From the NCBI GenBank assembly GCA_029216955.1, contig JANAVB010033216.1:10534408-10598407 (forward strand): 64,000 bases of DNA. Direction: 5' to 3'. How positions within the stretch are numbered: the stretch's first letter is position 1; every line of letters begins with the position of its first letter. The stretch comes from Iris pallida (Eukaryota; Streptophyta; Magnoliopsida; Asparagales; Iridaceae). Shown piece after piece: positions 22,476 to 34,689 of this stretch. The notes beneath the pieces were generated by a model. It was not told where the DNA came from. It was given only the letters and a program-made list of their open reading frames with translations, and did no database searches. The translations under genes and the position numbers were made by a program.

Positions 22476-22507
22476 AATTTTACTCTTTCTTTTCCATGCT
22501 TCTACCA

Positions 22508-22946
22508 CCACCCGTGGCCCACCTGTCGGTGCCCAACTGCTCATCCCACCACCTCTCTCTCCTATATATATATATATTTTTTTTTTCCTATATATATATA
22601 TATAACAAGTATAGAATACATATTTATTGAAATATTTTTTTATTCATATATCCTATATTACAAACTCTTTGTTTTTATAATACCAAAACTTTATAACAAA
22701 ACTATTTAAATAAATAGATAAAAATGTCTAAATGTAATTTAATAAATTTTAAATAAATAAATACTTCAAGAATTTAGGGAGGCAAACAAGCTATGCATGG
22801 GTCTGTCATGTATGGTCGGGTATGAGTTTAGTTCAGGTTAAGTCCATGCTAGTTCGGTACAACTAGGTCTCCTAAAAAGTCAAAAAGTCTTAACAAATAA
22901 CTAATTAAATCATTTATAGGGGTCAACTCACAACTTTGACTTGATT
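22508..22946 (+). repeat. Duplicated AT-rich segment, copy 1
   Basis: From CCACCC and CCCACCTGTCGGTGCCCAAC to TTTGACTTGATT it matches 25593-26186 nearly base for base outside the TA tracts. It carries TA runs at about 22563-22604. No coding potential. C is inserted at its left edge. Confidence 0.85.
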
Positions 22947-24120
22947 CCCTTAAAACAATAATAAGAAATTCACCAACACCTTGAAAACCATGAATTTAGC
23001 ATGCCACGATAGTGTGGACGTATACAAATTTAACTTTATTCAAGTAGGTTTTTCTTATTAATTTTACTATCATGTCAACATAACTTTATGAAAAATAAAA
23101 TTAATATGTTGGTCTTGCTCTGGTCATACAAATAATAGCACTGACTCCGATGGGGAGTATTCCCTTATTTGTATCTAAGTGTATACCATTACTTAATACT
23201 AAGTCCATTACCTTGTAATGAGTTCCTTTAGATGGAGAAGTGAACACATAGTAGGTAACTTTCTACAATTATTCCTAAGGAAGTTTGTACTGGTGATCCA
23301 TAATTATACTCATCCGATATGGAGGAAGGCACTAAAGCCAACGCGCAAGTATAGTTACATCACCTACAAACCAGTATTGGAGACCATAGGATTTATACTA
23401 AATAAATATCCTCTCCCACTTAGTTATTTAACAATGAGAGTTTTTCTACTAGTTGATATTATGTTCCATGTTCTCTATTATTATTGTAGGCTAAGTTTTT
23501 CAAAAAAACATCCACACAATAATAAACATGCATAATCAGAAAAAACAAAATGACAACGAATAAGAGAAAAATATCCAACTATTATGGTCATCTTTCCTGC
23601 TCCGTCCTCAACTATTCGAATCCAAAATCTGGCATTGCACAGATCTATTCGGGGTTCGACCTGTCCGGTCAGGTCGCGAGGTTCGTGGCAGCGCCCTGAA
23701 TTTTTTTTTAGGTTTTGGTTATCGATTCCTTCATCGAAAATCATTTATCTGCTTTTGGACTGCTTAAAACCAGCATCTCGTCCGGCATCAGAAACAGTCA
23801 CCACCGCCATCACGATTGATCAAAAATAATTAAAATTACATCAATCCTATGCCTCCCAAAAGAGTTCACACATAATCTAGATTGAAAAATTTAAATAATA
23901 AGCACGATCAACCCTCGTAATTTTAATTACATCCGCAGCAACAACAACATCCACGACATATCCGTGGTTTAAACAATACAATCAAAAACATGCATTAGAC
24001 CATAATAGTTGGATCTAAGATGCCTGCAAAACCGAGTTAGAACAGATCTACATCTACCGACTATTATACAGCGGGTTTTATTGGACAACATGGACGTACC
24101 AATCAATACGCAGTCCAAAG
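22947..24120 (-). mobile_element. Probable internal remnant of copia element J
   Basis: This follows the J primer site in minus-strand sense. No gag or pol protein is recognisable and the longest frames (about 85-105 codons) look random, so it may be leader sequence or a collapsed non-autonomous body. The other LTR of J is not visible. Confidence 0.35.
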
Positions 24121-24134
24121 TGGCTCTGATACCA
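24121..24134 (-). other. Initiator-Met tRNA primer-binding site of J
   Basis: Minus strand TGGTATCAGAGCCA, the classic Ty1/copia primer site, two bases inside the LTR end. Confidence 0.85.
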
Positions 24135-24136
24135 AT

Positions 24137-25406
24137 TGATGGAACTGGGGATTCCCAGGACCCTTACTTTGGTGTGCGTATTGATCGATAGAAAGTTAAA
24201 CAGATTTAATACGTGTTCTAACCCTTCTTAGGCTGAAACTAGGGTTCACAAATTATACCTGCGGCGGAAAGAAGACAAGTAATTCCTGGCAATCTCGAGC
24301 GGACGACCCCAAGATCTTCTGCATGTATTCCTTCCTCGAGTTGGATGTCGTGTGGGCGACGATCTCCCAACCTTTTCTTTTCCTTGGCAGCCCTCTCTTT
24401 CTCTCCTTACGTGAATCACGAATTTAGAAAAAGCTTCAAATTTTTGATCAGTAATGTGGCAGCCAGAGAATAGAGGATATATATAGGCTATGACAGGGAC
24501 CATGAGAAGAAATTAGGGTTAGGCCTCCTAACGGATCTGGATATCCCGTGTTCAGCCCGAACACACAATCCAGGCCCATTAACAATAGCTCGGTCCACTA
24601 ATGAGCTATTGTTGCACTACCTCCCTAATCCTAAATTATGTTTGTGGGCTCCTTTTATTTTATGCTCGTTTGGCTCCCCATGTTAAGATATCATATGTCC
24701 GTCGATCAAATTAAGTTATAGACAACTATATTGATTCGACAACTTTTATCCTTAAGTAGTCCCGCTCAACTTTATTTTTCATGTCGGATATAATCCACCT
24801 GCAGGGTTTACATGACAATCCTTATGAGCTCCTTAAGGGGACATCATCAACCCGATGTATTAGGACATGGATTTCATTTATAATCAACAGCCCATCATAC
24901 ATACAATGTTATTACCCAATTCATAGAGGTTGTTGATCCATAATGAATCTCACTCTTTCATGAGTCAAAGTAATGCACACTGCATATACATGTCTGTTAT
25001 TATATCCGGATTAAGAGCACAAGCATCCATAATAACAGAGGTGTTTGTTCTCTTATGTAGTCAGTACAAAGAGAACAACCTCAAGTGGTCCTGTTCAATA
25101 CACACAAAGTGTACTAGTGTAAACCTATAGTCAAGATAGACTAATTCCAGATTACACTACAACCTTTCCAATAGATTGTCCAAGTCCATCTAGGTTGTGA
25201 ACTATTTATATACTCCATAAGAAACTGATAATATGATCTTCTATGTGACACCACACACCATATTATCTACAATATAGAATATCAGACATTTGTATTAACA
25301 CTTGCAACAAATACAATATGCAAACATTTGCCCATATGATTCTCATTCAAAATTTAAGGAAATAAGGTTACTACAAAAGTGATGCTTTTAGTATATAACC
25401 CTAACA
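24137..25406 (-). repeat. Element J, copia 5' LTR
   Basis: The LTR is 1270 bp. On the minus strand it reads TGTTAGGGTTATATAC at the start and CCAGTTCCATCA at the end, followed by a perfect copia primer site. A TATA-like run is present at about 24477-24485. The window shows only this LTR, so age and target duplication cannot be judged. Confidence 0.75.
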
Positions 25407-25592
25407 CTTATGGCTTGCGTACTAAGGCGCTCGCCTTTGCAGTACTGTAGACACCTAGAAATAGTTTCAAGAAAAATCTACGATTTTTCGGTAATGTTTT
25501 GGAATTTATCTCGATTCTTTTGGAGTTAAAATGAATTTTTAATGATTTTCTGTAATTGAAATAACCGATTATACAATCAGCATCCTAGTCAA
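25407..25592. other. Unassigned spacer
   Basis: 186 bases between J and the second duplicated segment. Nothing recognisable; it includes TGTAGACACCTAG, which could be an LTR start but cannot be supported. Confidence 0.4.
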
Positions 25593-26186
<594 letters not shown>

Positions 26187-26385
26187 TTCCAGTAGGAACA
26201 CACGTATGGCTAGACCTTCCCTACCATGTTCAAAACACTAGTCAAAGCACACCACTACACTAGCTGTGCCAAAATTTCTAGTCGATATGCATCTCAAACT
26301 TAACCATGACTAAGGCCATATATATAGTATTAGGCTATTATAAATATATTCATATATATACAAAATTGTATTAAACCTATTTGGC
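26187..26385. other. Unassigned AT-rich sequence
   Basis: No gene, repeat or element end recognised. Confidence 0.4.
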
Positions 26386-29196
26386 TGTATAACATCCCAA
26401 AATGATTTATAATAATTCAACTAAGTAATGGCGATCTAACATGGCTCTAGCAAGTGGGGTTGGCTATGTTAGGGTCCAAATATATTTTCTTGTCAAAACG
26501 AATCTGAAATGTCAACCAATGAGCCACTTGTGCCATTCGTATATAAATAGCACATGGAAACTCGATTGAATGGCACACCCTAGGCATATGTGTCATAGAC
26601 TCAAAATGAGTCAAAATTATATATTAGGTCGAATAGTTTTGATGGATGTCGAGTCCCGAACTCACGGTGTATAGCCCACTAGATATTTAGAGTTATTTTA
26701 TTTATTTATTTTTACTATTTTGTTTAATATAGTTATTAATAGATATTTTCCTACTTTTATTCATGATCATAAAATGTACACTTCCGTAGCTTTGATTTTT
26801 GGAGCACAAGAAATACCAAAATCTAGAAACTTATTTCATGAGTTTTGATCTAAACAAGTTTATCTTCGATTTGGTATATTATGTCACACTCAAATATGTC
26901 TTTTTGTATTCTATTTGCTTCGTACAACTTCGATGTCAATTTAGGCCAAGAAGTTATCTACCGTAAGACTTGTCGTAACTTCAAACTTAAATTTTAGACT
27001 AGATACCGATCCAACCTAAACAAACCAATATATGATTTCGACTATCTTTGAGCCTACTACACACATGCCTAGGGTGTCCCACTCAATCGAGGCCCTATGT
27101 GCTATTTAAATTCAAATGGCACATAAGAATTTTTGTGTGACTTTAGAACCTATTTCCAATTCGAATAGTTTTTCTTGAGCCTAAACTTGTCCCACAAGTT
27201 GTAGGAGACTTGTTAGGGTCATCACCATGTAGAGAGGACATCCTAAATATTTAATTTTGATTTATTGGAATTTTATTTGGGTGAAAACCTAACAAGGAAA
27301 TCCTATTAAGCTTGGGTTCTAAATTAGGAAACCTAGACGTTCAATTGTCACTCTTTTGAGTTATTGGACTCTAAAACTTACCCAAACTCACCCAAAACTC
27401 ACCTATAACAACCCCTTAATCGACCTCCTATCCAAGACCCTATATATACATCATCATCTACCCGAAACCCTCTATCATAAACCCTAAACATTCCCTCCAC
27501 CATTGTCGATTGCTGCTTGTACCTGCTGTCGCCGCTGTTTTCTCTATTTTTGACCACTTCCAAGGCCATACAAGCCACCCCCAACGTGCTTAGGACCCCC
27601 TTCCATCATGCCAAAGAGTCTCCAGGCCTAGCACATCCCCTACGAGTAGCGACATCCGCTTAAAGTCGACCCCGACGTGTTGTCCGAAAATCACAACGGG
27701 TACGCCATATTGCGAATGTGTTTTCTCCACCTCTAGACACCAAAACCTCGCAGGACCAAAAATTCTGGGTTCCCCTATATGTCTACTATCTTCATATAAA
27801 ATTTTATGTCAAATTTCTTCATATATTGGTCGGGGCATACGTTTTATCCAAGGGTGTCTAGATCTGGCACTATTCATTGTGGGGTGGATTTGGACTGTTT
27901 ATATTCATCTCTACCATCTATATCATATATGGAAACGACTATATTTCGATTACCTACAACTTTTGTTCAATGAGTTTTTCATAATTTTGTTGTTTTAATG
28001 CTCGAATAATTTGATATTTGAAGGATAAAATTTTGCCGTAATCGAACTATCAAAATTGTCATCTTATGAGCCAAAAATATTTTTGTGTGCAACCAATGCT
28101 CCATATCAATGATCCTCGACCCATGATCATGAATATTTGTTAATTTAGACAATTTATTTCTATTTATTTCATATTATTAAAGTAATTTTATTCATGATTA
28201 AACTCGTTATAATAATGTTGATTTATCAATGTGGATGTTAGTTTGATCATAAAAAAGATTCTAAATAATTTCTAAATATTTTGTATGCAATATTAGTAAT
28301 ATAATATTTATTTTTAGAATATTAGTGATATATTTCATAATTAATATGGAATATTTTTACCTATATTTTGTGGAATTTTGTTAGCCCTATTAGGAATATT
28401 ATGACTAGTTAAGTTATTATAACTAATATATAGTAGATAACCCGACTTAGTATGTATAGATAGATATGTCAATAATAGTAATAGTGTAAGAAAGGTTATT
28501 AATATTAGTTGTATAAATTTATAGGAGTTCATGAGATCGTGACTGCGGAGGGTGACGCCAGATCGATACTTTATTCCTTTGCTGCAAATCAAGGCAAGAT
28601 ACCTTGCCGTTGTTTTTTTGTTTAAATTACATTTCTATTTATGTTCTTTTGTTAGTTACAATTATAGTGTGTGTTTCCAAGTTTGATTTGGATGCCATAG
28701 ATGTTGCCATCGATGTTGACATCGATGACTTTGGCGTGTGAGTTGACTTAGAGTTAGTGGACTTACCATTAGTTGTGAAGTTATTGATATAACTTCTAAG
28801 GCCTTGACACATTTTATTACACGACACATGAGTGAGGTTTCATATGCATGAGTTGCGCATTGACTGGCTATCGGTGTGTTGACTTATTGGATAGTTAAAA
28901 TGTGTCTAGGTAGGATGACTTGCATTTGAGATATGGTTTGTCCAAGTCATGGATATGACTTGTGCAAGTCCATGGACGGGGAAGACTATGAGCAGATGTA
29001 TGGGATTACCCTATTAGATTCTATAATCTTCGGAGAAGATTGCGGGGTCATTATCCTCATAGCCATTGTTCATAGCATGGGTTCGTGATCCAACGTCGGC
29101 TTGTGATTCGATGCCAATCATTATTTACCCACCCATACGCCTAAGGTGTCTTCAACATGCATTCACATAGTACTATTAGATACTGTACTTATACCT
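26386..29196 (+). mobile_element. Element K: probable Tekay-like LTR, interrupted by E
   Basis: It begins with TGTATAACATCCC, similar to the TGTAA..CCC starts of the other Tekay-like LTRs. It has the same layout: AT-rich U3, a TATATATA run near 27450, then a GC-richer leader. Near 28945-29010 it has GTCATGGATATGACTTG followed by a GTATGGGAT stretch, which matches the B LTR at 7158-7230. The 3' end would lie beyond E and outside the window. The start is provisional. Confidence 0.45.
26530..27125. repeat. Imperfect inverted repeat, arms of about 110 bp
   Basis: The left arm (about 26530-26645) contains AATAGCACATGGAAACTCG and ACACCCTAGGCATATGTG. The right arm (about 27010-27125) contains their reverse complements, CGAGGCCCTATGTGCTATT and ACACATGCCTAGGGTGT. 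Similarity extends through TCAAAATTATATATT on the left. The spacer is about 365 bp. Confidence 0.75.
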
Positions 29197-29218
29197 TGTA
29201 GAAGCATGAAAAATTTTC

Positions 29219-29362
29219 AGCCAGTGAAGCTCCATGCGCCCAAGCCAGTGAAGCTCCATGCGCCTAGTCAGTAAAGCTCCATGCGCCCAGTCAGTGGAAC
29301 TCCATGCGCCAAGCCAGTGAAGCTCCATGCGTCCAGCCAGTAAAGTTTCATGCGCCCAAGAC
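29219..29362 (+). repeat. 24-bp CATGCGCCCA array in E LTR
   Basis: Six tandem units of CCATGCGCCCAAGCCAGTGA type, followed to 29610 by dispersed copies such as TATGCGCCTA and CATGCGGCCA. It replaces the CATGCGGCTC array found at the same place in C and D. Confidence 0.85.
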
Positions 29363-29647
29363 TAGCTCCTCCAAAAGGAGGGCGCATAGCCTGAGACATG
29401 GCTATGCGCCTAAGCCTGACTTAGTCAAAATCATGATCAAAACGTGCACCGAAGCACATGGCCACGTCAGTCTCCACGAGAAGTCGTGCACCAAAGCATG
29501 CGGCCACGTCAACACCATGACCAACCCACAATCTCGCAGCCTGTATGCGCCTACATCCTATGCGCCCAAATCAGGACTATACGCCCACATAAAAACCAGC
29601 ATATTTCCTCATGTGGGCGCATAACATCATTCCAGCTTAAGAACGAC

Positions 29648-29655
29648 TATAAAAG
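29648..29655 (+). promoter_or_regulatory. TATA box of E LTR
   Basis: TATAAAAG in CGACTATAAAAGGGGGG, about 450 bases into the LTR. Confidence 0.65.
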
Positions 29656-29960
29656 GGGGGCCTCATCCCTCTTCAAAACACAGAACGGAGAGCATTTTCA
29701 AGAGCCAAATTGCTGCATTTTTTGCCAGTGAGCCGAGAGTTAGCAATTTTCTTAGGTTTTCTCCCACTTTGTAATCGGAGTGTCAACGAAGTAAAGGAGC
29801 AACTTCTGCTCGATCTCCATCGTCCCATTCCCAAAAATTCTTTTTTGTACTCGGGGATCCTCAGCACAGGATCTCTCAGGCGTACTCAATTTGTGGTGCC
29901 TTGTGCCAATAAAGAAAAGACAGCATTTTTCTCTTTCTTTTTTGTGTGTGTCCACAAAAA

Positions 29961-29980
29961 TGGCGACTCTGCGGGGGACT
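29961..29980 (+). other. Primer-binding site of E
   Basis: TGGCGACTCTGCGGGGGACT, four bases after the LTR end. It differs from the C/D site by one base (CTGC-G-GGG against CTGC-T-GGG). Confidence 0.8.
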
Positions 29981-30028
29981 ACCTTTTCCTCTGACGAGAA
30001 GGTGGTGACGTAATCCGATATCGACAAA

Positions 30029-31560
30029 GTGGGGAGCACTCAGAAGATGCTGATCATAAAGTTCGATCAGCAGGCGTTCGAAGAGATGCTCTCGAGGGAT
30101 GGCTCTACTCCTTCAAAATCAGCGAAGCTAAACAAGTCTCGCAAGACTTGGCTTTCGAAGGCTCGATGTACGTATCCTGCTAGTGTCATAGTAGATATGC
30201 AACTGGAGGATTCTGTCACATGGGCGCATGACTCTGCCACAGAAGTTCCCCAAATGGAGAAGGCTCACACCATTCCGGGCTCTACTAGCCCAGTGACTTC
30301 TTCCCTGCACAACCAACAACAGGGTGTTCAACACCCGAGACTTGGCAAAGGAAAACACTATGATGCCAAGAATCGGGGTGTGCGACACTCTGGCCAAACC
30401 CGACGAGGCTCACAAACGAAGGAGACAAAACTGGAAGAAAACAGCGCTGCTCCACCAAGAATGCCCCCAAAGCCATGAGCCCAAGGGAGTGTTTGGGCGC
30501 ATAGCCCCAACCAGAATATTTCTGTCTTCAGCAGACTGGGCATCCAAAGTCATGCGCCCAAGGCTATGCACCTAGGCTCTTTGGATCCATACTATGCGCC
30601 CACATCAAGGAGGCTCAGACATGCTGTCAAGGAGAATGTACCCAAGGCCAATCTCCAAGGCCTATGCATCCACAATAAAAAGGCAGGCCCCAATGCATAT
30701 AGCACGGGGCTGTCTTCAAGGACATCACAAAAATTTGGCGTAGGGGTTGCCCCTGTACGTGAACTAAGTCTGGAAGCGCCTACTCTCCTTGTGAACCCGT
30801 ATGCAAAGCTCGGCAATGCATGCAACATGGGTTGTAAGGTAAAACTCCCTTCCGCTGACTTACGCGACATAATATATCATAAGCTTAAAGCGAGGGAGGA
30901 TATAATAATTCATAGTGCACATCCGCGTATCAGTATTGTTATCAACTGTTGTTGCTCCAAAGCAACAAGGGTGCCTCATAGAAAATCCGTGTTTCGACTG
31001 CTGCACTTCTCTGACGATGAGAAGCCACTGTGTGTTTCGTCCAACATGGCTTTATGGGGTCCCCCTTACAGAAGCCCCAATCAAAGACGGTGGACTACGA
31101 ACCCAACTTTTTCTCTCAGTTCTGCGAGAAGAAGAAGAAGTCTACCAACAGATGGCCAGCAAGCTGTTATATCTGAAGGAATTTATATGGGTACTCGGTC
31201 AAAGGCAAGGTTCCGTACGGACGACGAAGAATCCCAAGCTGGGGGTAGTATTCCCTCAGAGTCTGAAGCGGATGACCCTCACACTGGGGGTAGCCTTCCA
31301 GAGGACGACGATCCCTCTGAATCTAATGGCGACTATCTGCCTCCTCTACCTGAAGATGAAGGATTGGTCCACTCGGAGACAGACAGTATCAGCACCAGTT
31401 GTACTATTTTTTTTGTTCTTTCTCGCATGTTATCTACAGACATGGCAGACAAAGAAAGACCTGAAGAAGCCAGTGATCAGACCAGCAAATGGCTGGAGGG
31501 TCTTGAAACAGCATTCCTCAAGATCACCGATATGCTTACCAGTATCATGGCGGTTCAAGC
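30029..31560 (+). pseudogene. Gag leader ORF of E, cut by LTR I
   Basis: It starts MGSTQKMLIIKFDQQAFEEM, matching D (MLGSTQQKMVARFDQQAFEE). One frame runs through the whole stretch except for a TGA at 30476-30478, a CGA with one C-to-T change. Conserved blocks are GKGKHYDAK, YYAPTSRR, DLRDIIYHKLKAREDI, IVINCCC and GGSIPSESEADD, in the same order as in C and D. It has YAP/HAP-rich sequence encoded by the CATGCGCCC motif where C and D have SRM repeats. The frame is cut at 31560 by LTR I; function unknown. Confidence 0.75.
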
Positions 31561-32205
31561 TGTAAATCCCCTAAATTTCTACTTTTAAATTTTTTTATAA
31601 ATTAATTATTTAAATTTTTTATTTGGTATTTGTACGTCGCATAGTCGTATTACACGTCGCGTACGAATTCGCATTTTCGTATGTCTCGTCGAGTGCGAAT
31701 ATGTGCGAGATACATATTTTTGTAAAAACATTTTTATTAGAGATTTTATTTATATAGAAGAATTTTTAGTTTTTAAAACAATATGATAAATATTTTTATT
31801 TTGTATGAAAGCGTTATTTTATTCGTCATTTAAAAATGGATAGTGATTTGGAAAATTTTGGTTATATAAAATATATTCTAGATATTTGCGGAATTTGAAA
31901 TTTGTATAGTAACATATGTTGTTATTTATAAAAGGCTACTTTATGATTTAATATTTAAGGAATTACCTTGATTTTCGAAATTAATTAATATTATATTTTA
32001 ATATTTATGAAAGTGATATTTAAGTTTTCGTTTTATTTAATATTCGAATTATTTTTGATAATTTAAACGGGAAAATATTTTATTTAAATTAAAGGAAGTT
32101 TATCTAGATTCATTTGGATTTAAATCGATTTAAATAAAAAGATGGAATTATCCATCGGGGTTTAAACGAATACTAATCCATATCCAACTGGGAATTTCCA
32201 CCTCC

Positions 32206-32213
32206 TATATAAG
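32206..32213 (+). promoter_or_regulatory. TATA box of LTR I
   Basis: TATATAAG in CTCCTATATAAGGAGAGG, itself a short palindrome (CTCCT..AGGAG). Confidence 0.6.
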
Positions 32214-32584
32214 GAGAGGTACTCCTCCAGAAATTTTCCATCCACAACCAAACCATGTATCGTGTCGGTGTCTCATCTACTATATTTCTATTGTACAAAT
32301 ACATTGTTACTCCGTGTCTGACAATCCCGGATACACCAGTCCCGTATCTCGCAGGACACGATATCGGCCTTCTTTCCCGTCGTTCTTCCATCACCAGTGC
32401 CAGCACCACCTCCTCTTCTCATCGCCCAAACCGTGGCAGCCCCGTCTTCACCATACCTATCCCCGATCTTCCACTGCCATTAACCACCACAACCACCTCC
32501 GCGTCACCCCAAAAGTCCAGCCATCGCCGCTCAATACCCCACCACCATCATTCATAGAAAAAGAAGGATAGAAAACCCTAACCT

Positions 32585-33150
32585 GAACCAGACTCCGGCC
32601 GCGCCCCCGTCGAGCGCCGAGTGCCGCCCCTCCGATGCCGAAGCCGCCGTTGAGCCTCGCAGTACCGGAGCTACCCGCGCCGACGCCCAGAGCCGCGCGT
32701 CCACCACCACGGATCTGCCATGCCGCCGCGGTCTCCTCCACCGCCAGCGTCTGCCCTCCGCTGGCCGCTCCGCCCCAACAGAATCCCTCTGCCCTCTCGC
32801 CGCCTACGGCCAGGCGTGCGCCCAAACCTGGCACCCAGCCGCCGCCTTCGCCGGAGCCTCCCTCTGAAATCCCTCTTCTCCGCCTCCTCCGTCCGCGGAT
32901 CCGCCGCCCGATCGCTCTGCTCCTTCCTCCGTCCACCGATGATGAGCGCGCCACCACCAGCGCCGCTCCGCCCCGCCCGCGCAAGTGCCGTCCGCGCAAG
33001 CGTCGCCTTTTGCCGGCGCTCCCTTCACCGCCGGCGCTCTCCGCCTCCACCAAACCCGAACAAGCCACATCCAGGGCAGCGCATCCCCGACGCAGTCACC
33101 GCTCCTTTCTCCGGCGTCGACGCGCCCCTCCGCCGAGGTGAGAACCCTTG
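32585..33150 (+). other. GC-rich island in LTR I
   Basis: Strongly GC-rich sequence in an AT-rich window, with many CCG and GCC runs. Long frames are open on both strands (for example 32635-33141 plus, 33068-32457 minus) because such sequence lacks stops; their Pro/Arg/Ala-rich products resemble nothing known to me. It ends with CCGAGGTGAGAACCC, which looks like a splice donor. I read it as the LTR leader, not a gene. Confidence 0.6.
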
Positions 33151-33189
33151 CTTCCTTCCCTCTTTCACAAACACTCTCTCTCTCACTGT

Positions 33190-33340
33190 GGACCACGAAC
33201 AGTATAGGTATTAAAATTATTATTGTTATTATTATGATTAATTATAAATTATTAGTATTTATTATTATTACTATTATTAGTATTAGTATTGTGATTAGTT
33301 TTATTAATATATTATTATATCATTAGTATTATTATAAAAC
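33190..33340. repeat. ATT-rich simple-sequence tract
   Basis: Irregular TTATTA/ATTATT repeats directly before the H insertion point. Confidence 0.7.
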
Positions 33341-33355
33341 TTTTGTTAGGATTAT

Positions 33356-34225
33356 TGTTTGCAAAAACAAAAGTTGATCTTTATTTCACAAACTTTGTAA
33401 GAAGATAACAAGAATTCTGGGAAAGTACAACTATAGGAATCCGATCTGAATGACGATCGCTTTATCCCTTGGACGATGTGAACTTTGAAGACGGTAGCCT
33501 CTGAAGTTGAAGGCAGTAGCCTCTGAAGAATGCAGCAGCACTTGGGCAAGAACTCCTGATCTCTGTTGACAATAATGATCTGATCTGATCTGGGCCGAAA
33601 ATGAAGACTTGAAACTCTATTTATAGAGTTCTGGAAATAACCAATTTTTAGTTATTCTGACTTGCGCAGGATAGATTGCACAGACATTGGACTGCGCAAG
33701 CAGCGAACTGCGCTGGCAGTTACTCGATCGTGGACCACCTGTATGTGACGCGTGGCATTGTTTGATTGAAATGCGCTTGGTCGTGTACAGACGGTTGCCA
33801 TATGGTGAGTAATTGATGGAATGTATGCCACGTGTAAATTATCAGTTGTCTTGATGGAGTGCGCCACATGAACTGCGCTGGCTTCAGACTGCGCTAGATT
33901 GAATTGCGCTGTAGAGAGTCTGGCAGATTATGCTTCGATTGGGCTGGTAGCTTGCGCTGCATGTACAGCTGTCCTCGAGCGCTATGCTGCACGAGAAACG
34001 AACAGTTTCCTCATTCTTCGAACTGTCAGCTGTCAGAAGATCTGATTTTCTGTCAGATAATAATGACGCGGCAACGTCAGCTAGCGCGCTTGGATGTGTG
34101 CGCAGTTCAGCTTGCACAGTTGAGATGTTGCGCAATCTGTTTCCTGCGCAGTTCACTTTGAAGGATGCACAATTTGATTTTTTTTGCTTCTTTGATGGAT
34201 GCAACTTGATTTTTTAGGACCTACA
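33356..34225 (-). repeat. Element H, 3' LTR
   Basis: The LTR is 870 bp. On the minus strand it starts TGTAGGTCCTAAAAAATC right after a polypurine tract and ends TTTTTGCAAACA. It has CTATAAATAG at 33617-33626 and about a dozen TGCGC motifs across the U3 part. Confidence 0.8.
33617..33626 (-). promoter_or_regulatory. TATA box of H LTR
   Basis: CTATAAATAG on the minus strand, about 260 bases before the LTR end. Confidence 0.65.
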
Positions 34226-34240
34226 AGACCCCCTTCAAAG
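34226..34240 (-). other. Polypurine tract of H
   Basis: Minus strand TTTGAAGGGGGTCT immediately before the LTR start TGTAGG; this primes plus-strand DNA synthesis. Confidence 0.75.
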
Positions 34241-34390
34241 TTTTCAAAATTTGAAAATATCAAAGTTTTGAAATACTTTGAATTTTGACTTTAAAATCAA
34301 TTTGCGCAAGTGATGCCTTGACTGCGCGTTTGGAGGAATCAGCTCCTAATTTTTCGACGCAATCTGAGTTGACTGTTACTTTTGAAAAAC

Positions 34391-34398
34391 TATAAATA
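34391..34398 (+). promoter_or_regulatory. TATA box of the antisense mobile-domain gene
   Basis: TATAAATA in AAACTATAAATAGTTC, 106 bases before the ATG at 34504 and outside the H LTR. The spacing fits a start site near 34425 and a short leader. It points in the direction opposite to H transcription. Confidence 0.6.
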
Positions 34399-34689
34399 GT
34401 TCTCATTCTTCTTTCTATCATTCTTTACTTGTTTCCATTTGTTCAGAAGAGAAAAAGCTCATGTGCCATCTTCGACTCTTCTCCTTCTTCTCTATCGACA
34501 TCAATGGCCCCGAAACGTTCAGCCGCCGACAAGGGCAAAGCCTCCGCTGAGTCTTCGACTCGGTTGCGCCCCGAATTTCTCGTCACGAAGTCGGTCACCC
34601 TGTGCTGCAAGGTAGACGATGGACTCGATCAAAAACCCTTTTTAGGGTTCTTTGACATTGTCGAACCTTCAAACCTTTCTCTTTTTAGA

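Larger units (their letters stand above)
4907..22507 (-). mobile_element. Element C: truncated Tat-type Ty3/gypsy element, split by B
   Basis: In minus-strand order: 5' LTR (22507-21181), primer site, long gag leader frame, gag capsid and zinc knuckle, protease, RT, RNase H and an integrase fragment, with B inserted at 5090/13598. The 3' half of integrase, any extra ORF and the 3' LTR are missing. Frameshifts, stop codons and a changed protease active site make it non-functional. LTR, primer site and leader protein place it in the same family as D. Confidence 0.88.
21181..22507 (-). repeat. Element C, 5' LTR
   Basis: The LTR is 1327 bp. On the minus strand it starts TGGTAGAAGCATGG (D: TGTAGAAGCATGG) and ends GGCAAACA. 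It holds a motif array (21860-22475), the CTATAAATAG TATA box and the U5 sequence shared with D. The partner 3' LTR is absent from the window. Confidence 0.85.
29197..29956 (+). repeat. Element E, 5' LTR (Tat)
   Basis: It starts TGTAGAAGCATGAAAAATT, like D, and ends with TGTCCACA before the primer site. At about 760 bp it is roughly half the D LTR length. It includes a CATGCGCCCA array at 29219-29362, TATAAAAG at 29648 and U5. The preceding TACCT (29192-29196) is a candidate target duplication, but the other end is outside the window. Confidence 0.8.
31561..33355 (+). mobile_element. Element I: Tekay-like LTR start, interrupted by H
   Basis: It starts TGTAAATCCCCTAAATTTC, clearly related to the A/B start TGTAAAATCCCTAAATTTC. 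It shares the motif GTGCGA..TACATATTTTT about 110 bases in. TATATAAG (32206-32213) is followed by a GC-rich leader. H is inserted at 33356, so the 3' part is outside the window. The preceding CAAGC (31556-31560) is a candidate target duplication. Confidence 0.75.

Noticed and set aside
24009..24191. Short ORF next to the J primer site
   Set aside because: It crosses the LTR/primer boundary and runs against element sense; no protein features.
25416..25450. LTR start at TGTAGACACCTAG
   Set aside because: No matching end, primer site or polypurine tract nearby.
29219..29362. CRISPR-like regular repeat
   Set aside because: Repeats are about 24 bp without unique spacers, and the setting is a plant LTR.
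32457..33214. Long overlapping ORFs in the GC-rich island
   Set aside because: Open frames on both strands with Pro/Arg/Ala-rich products are expected from GC-rich DNA without stops; no motif supports any one of them.
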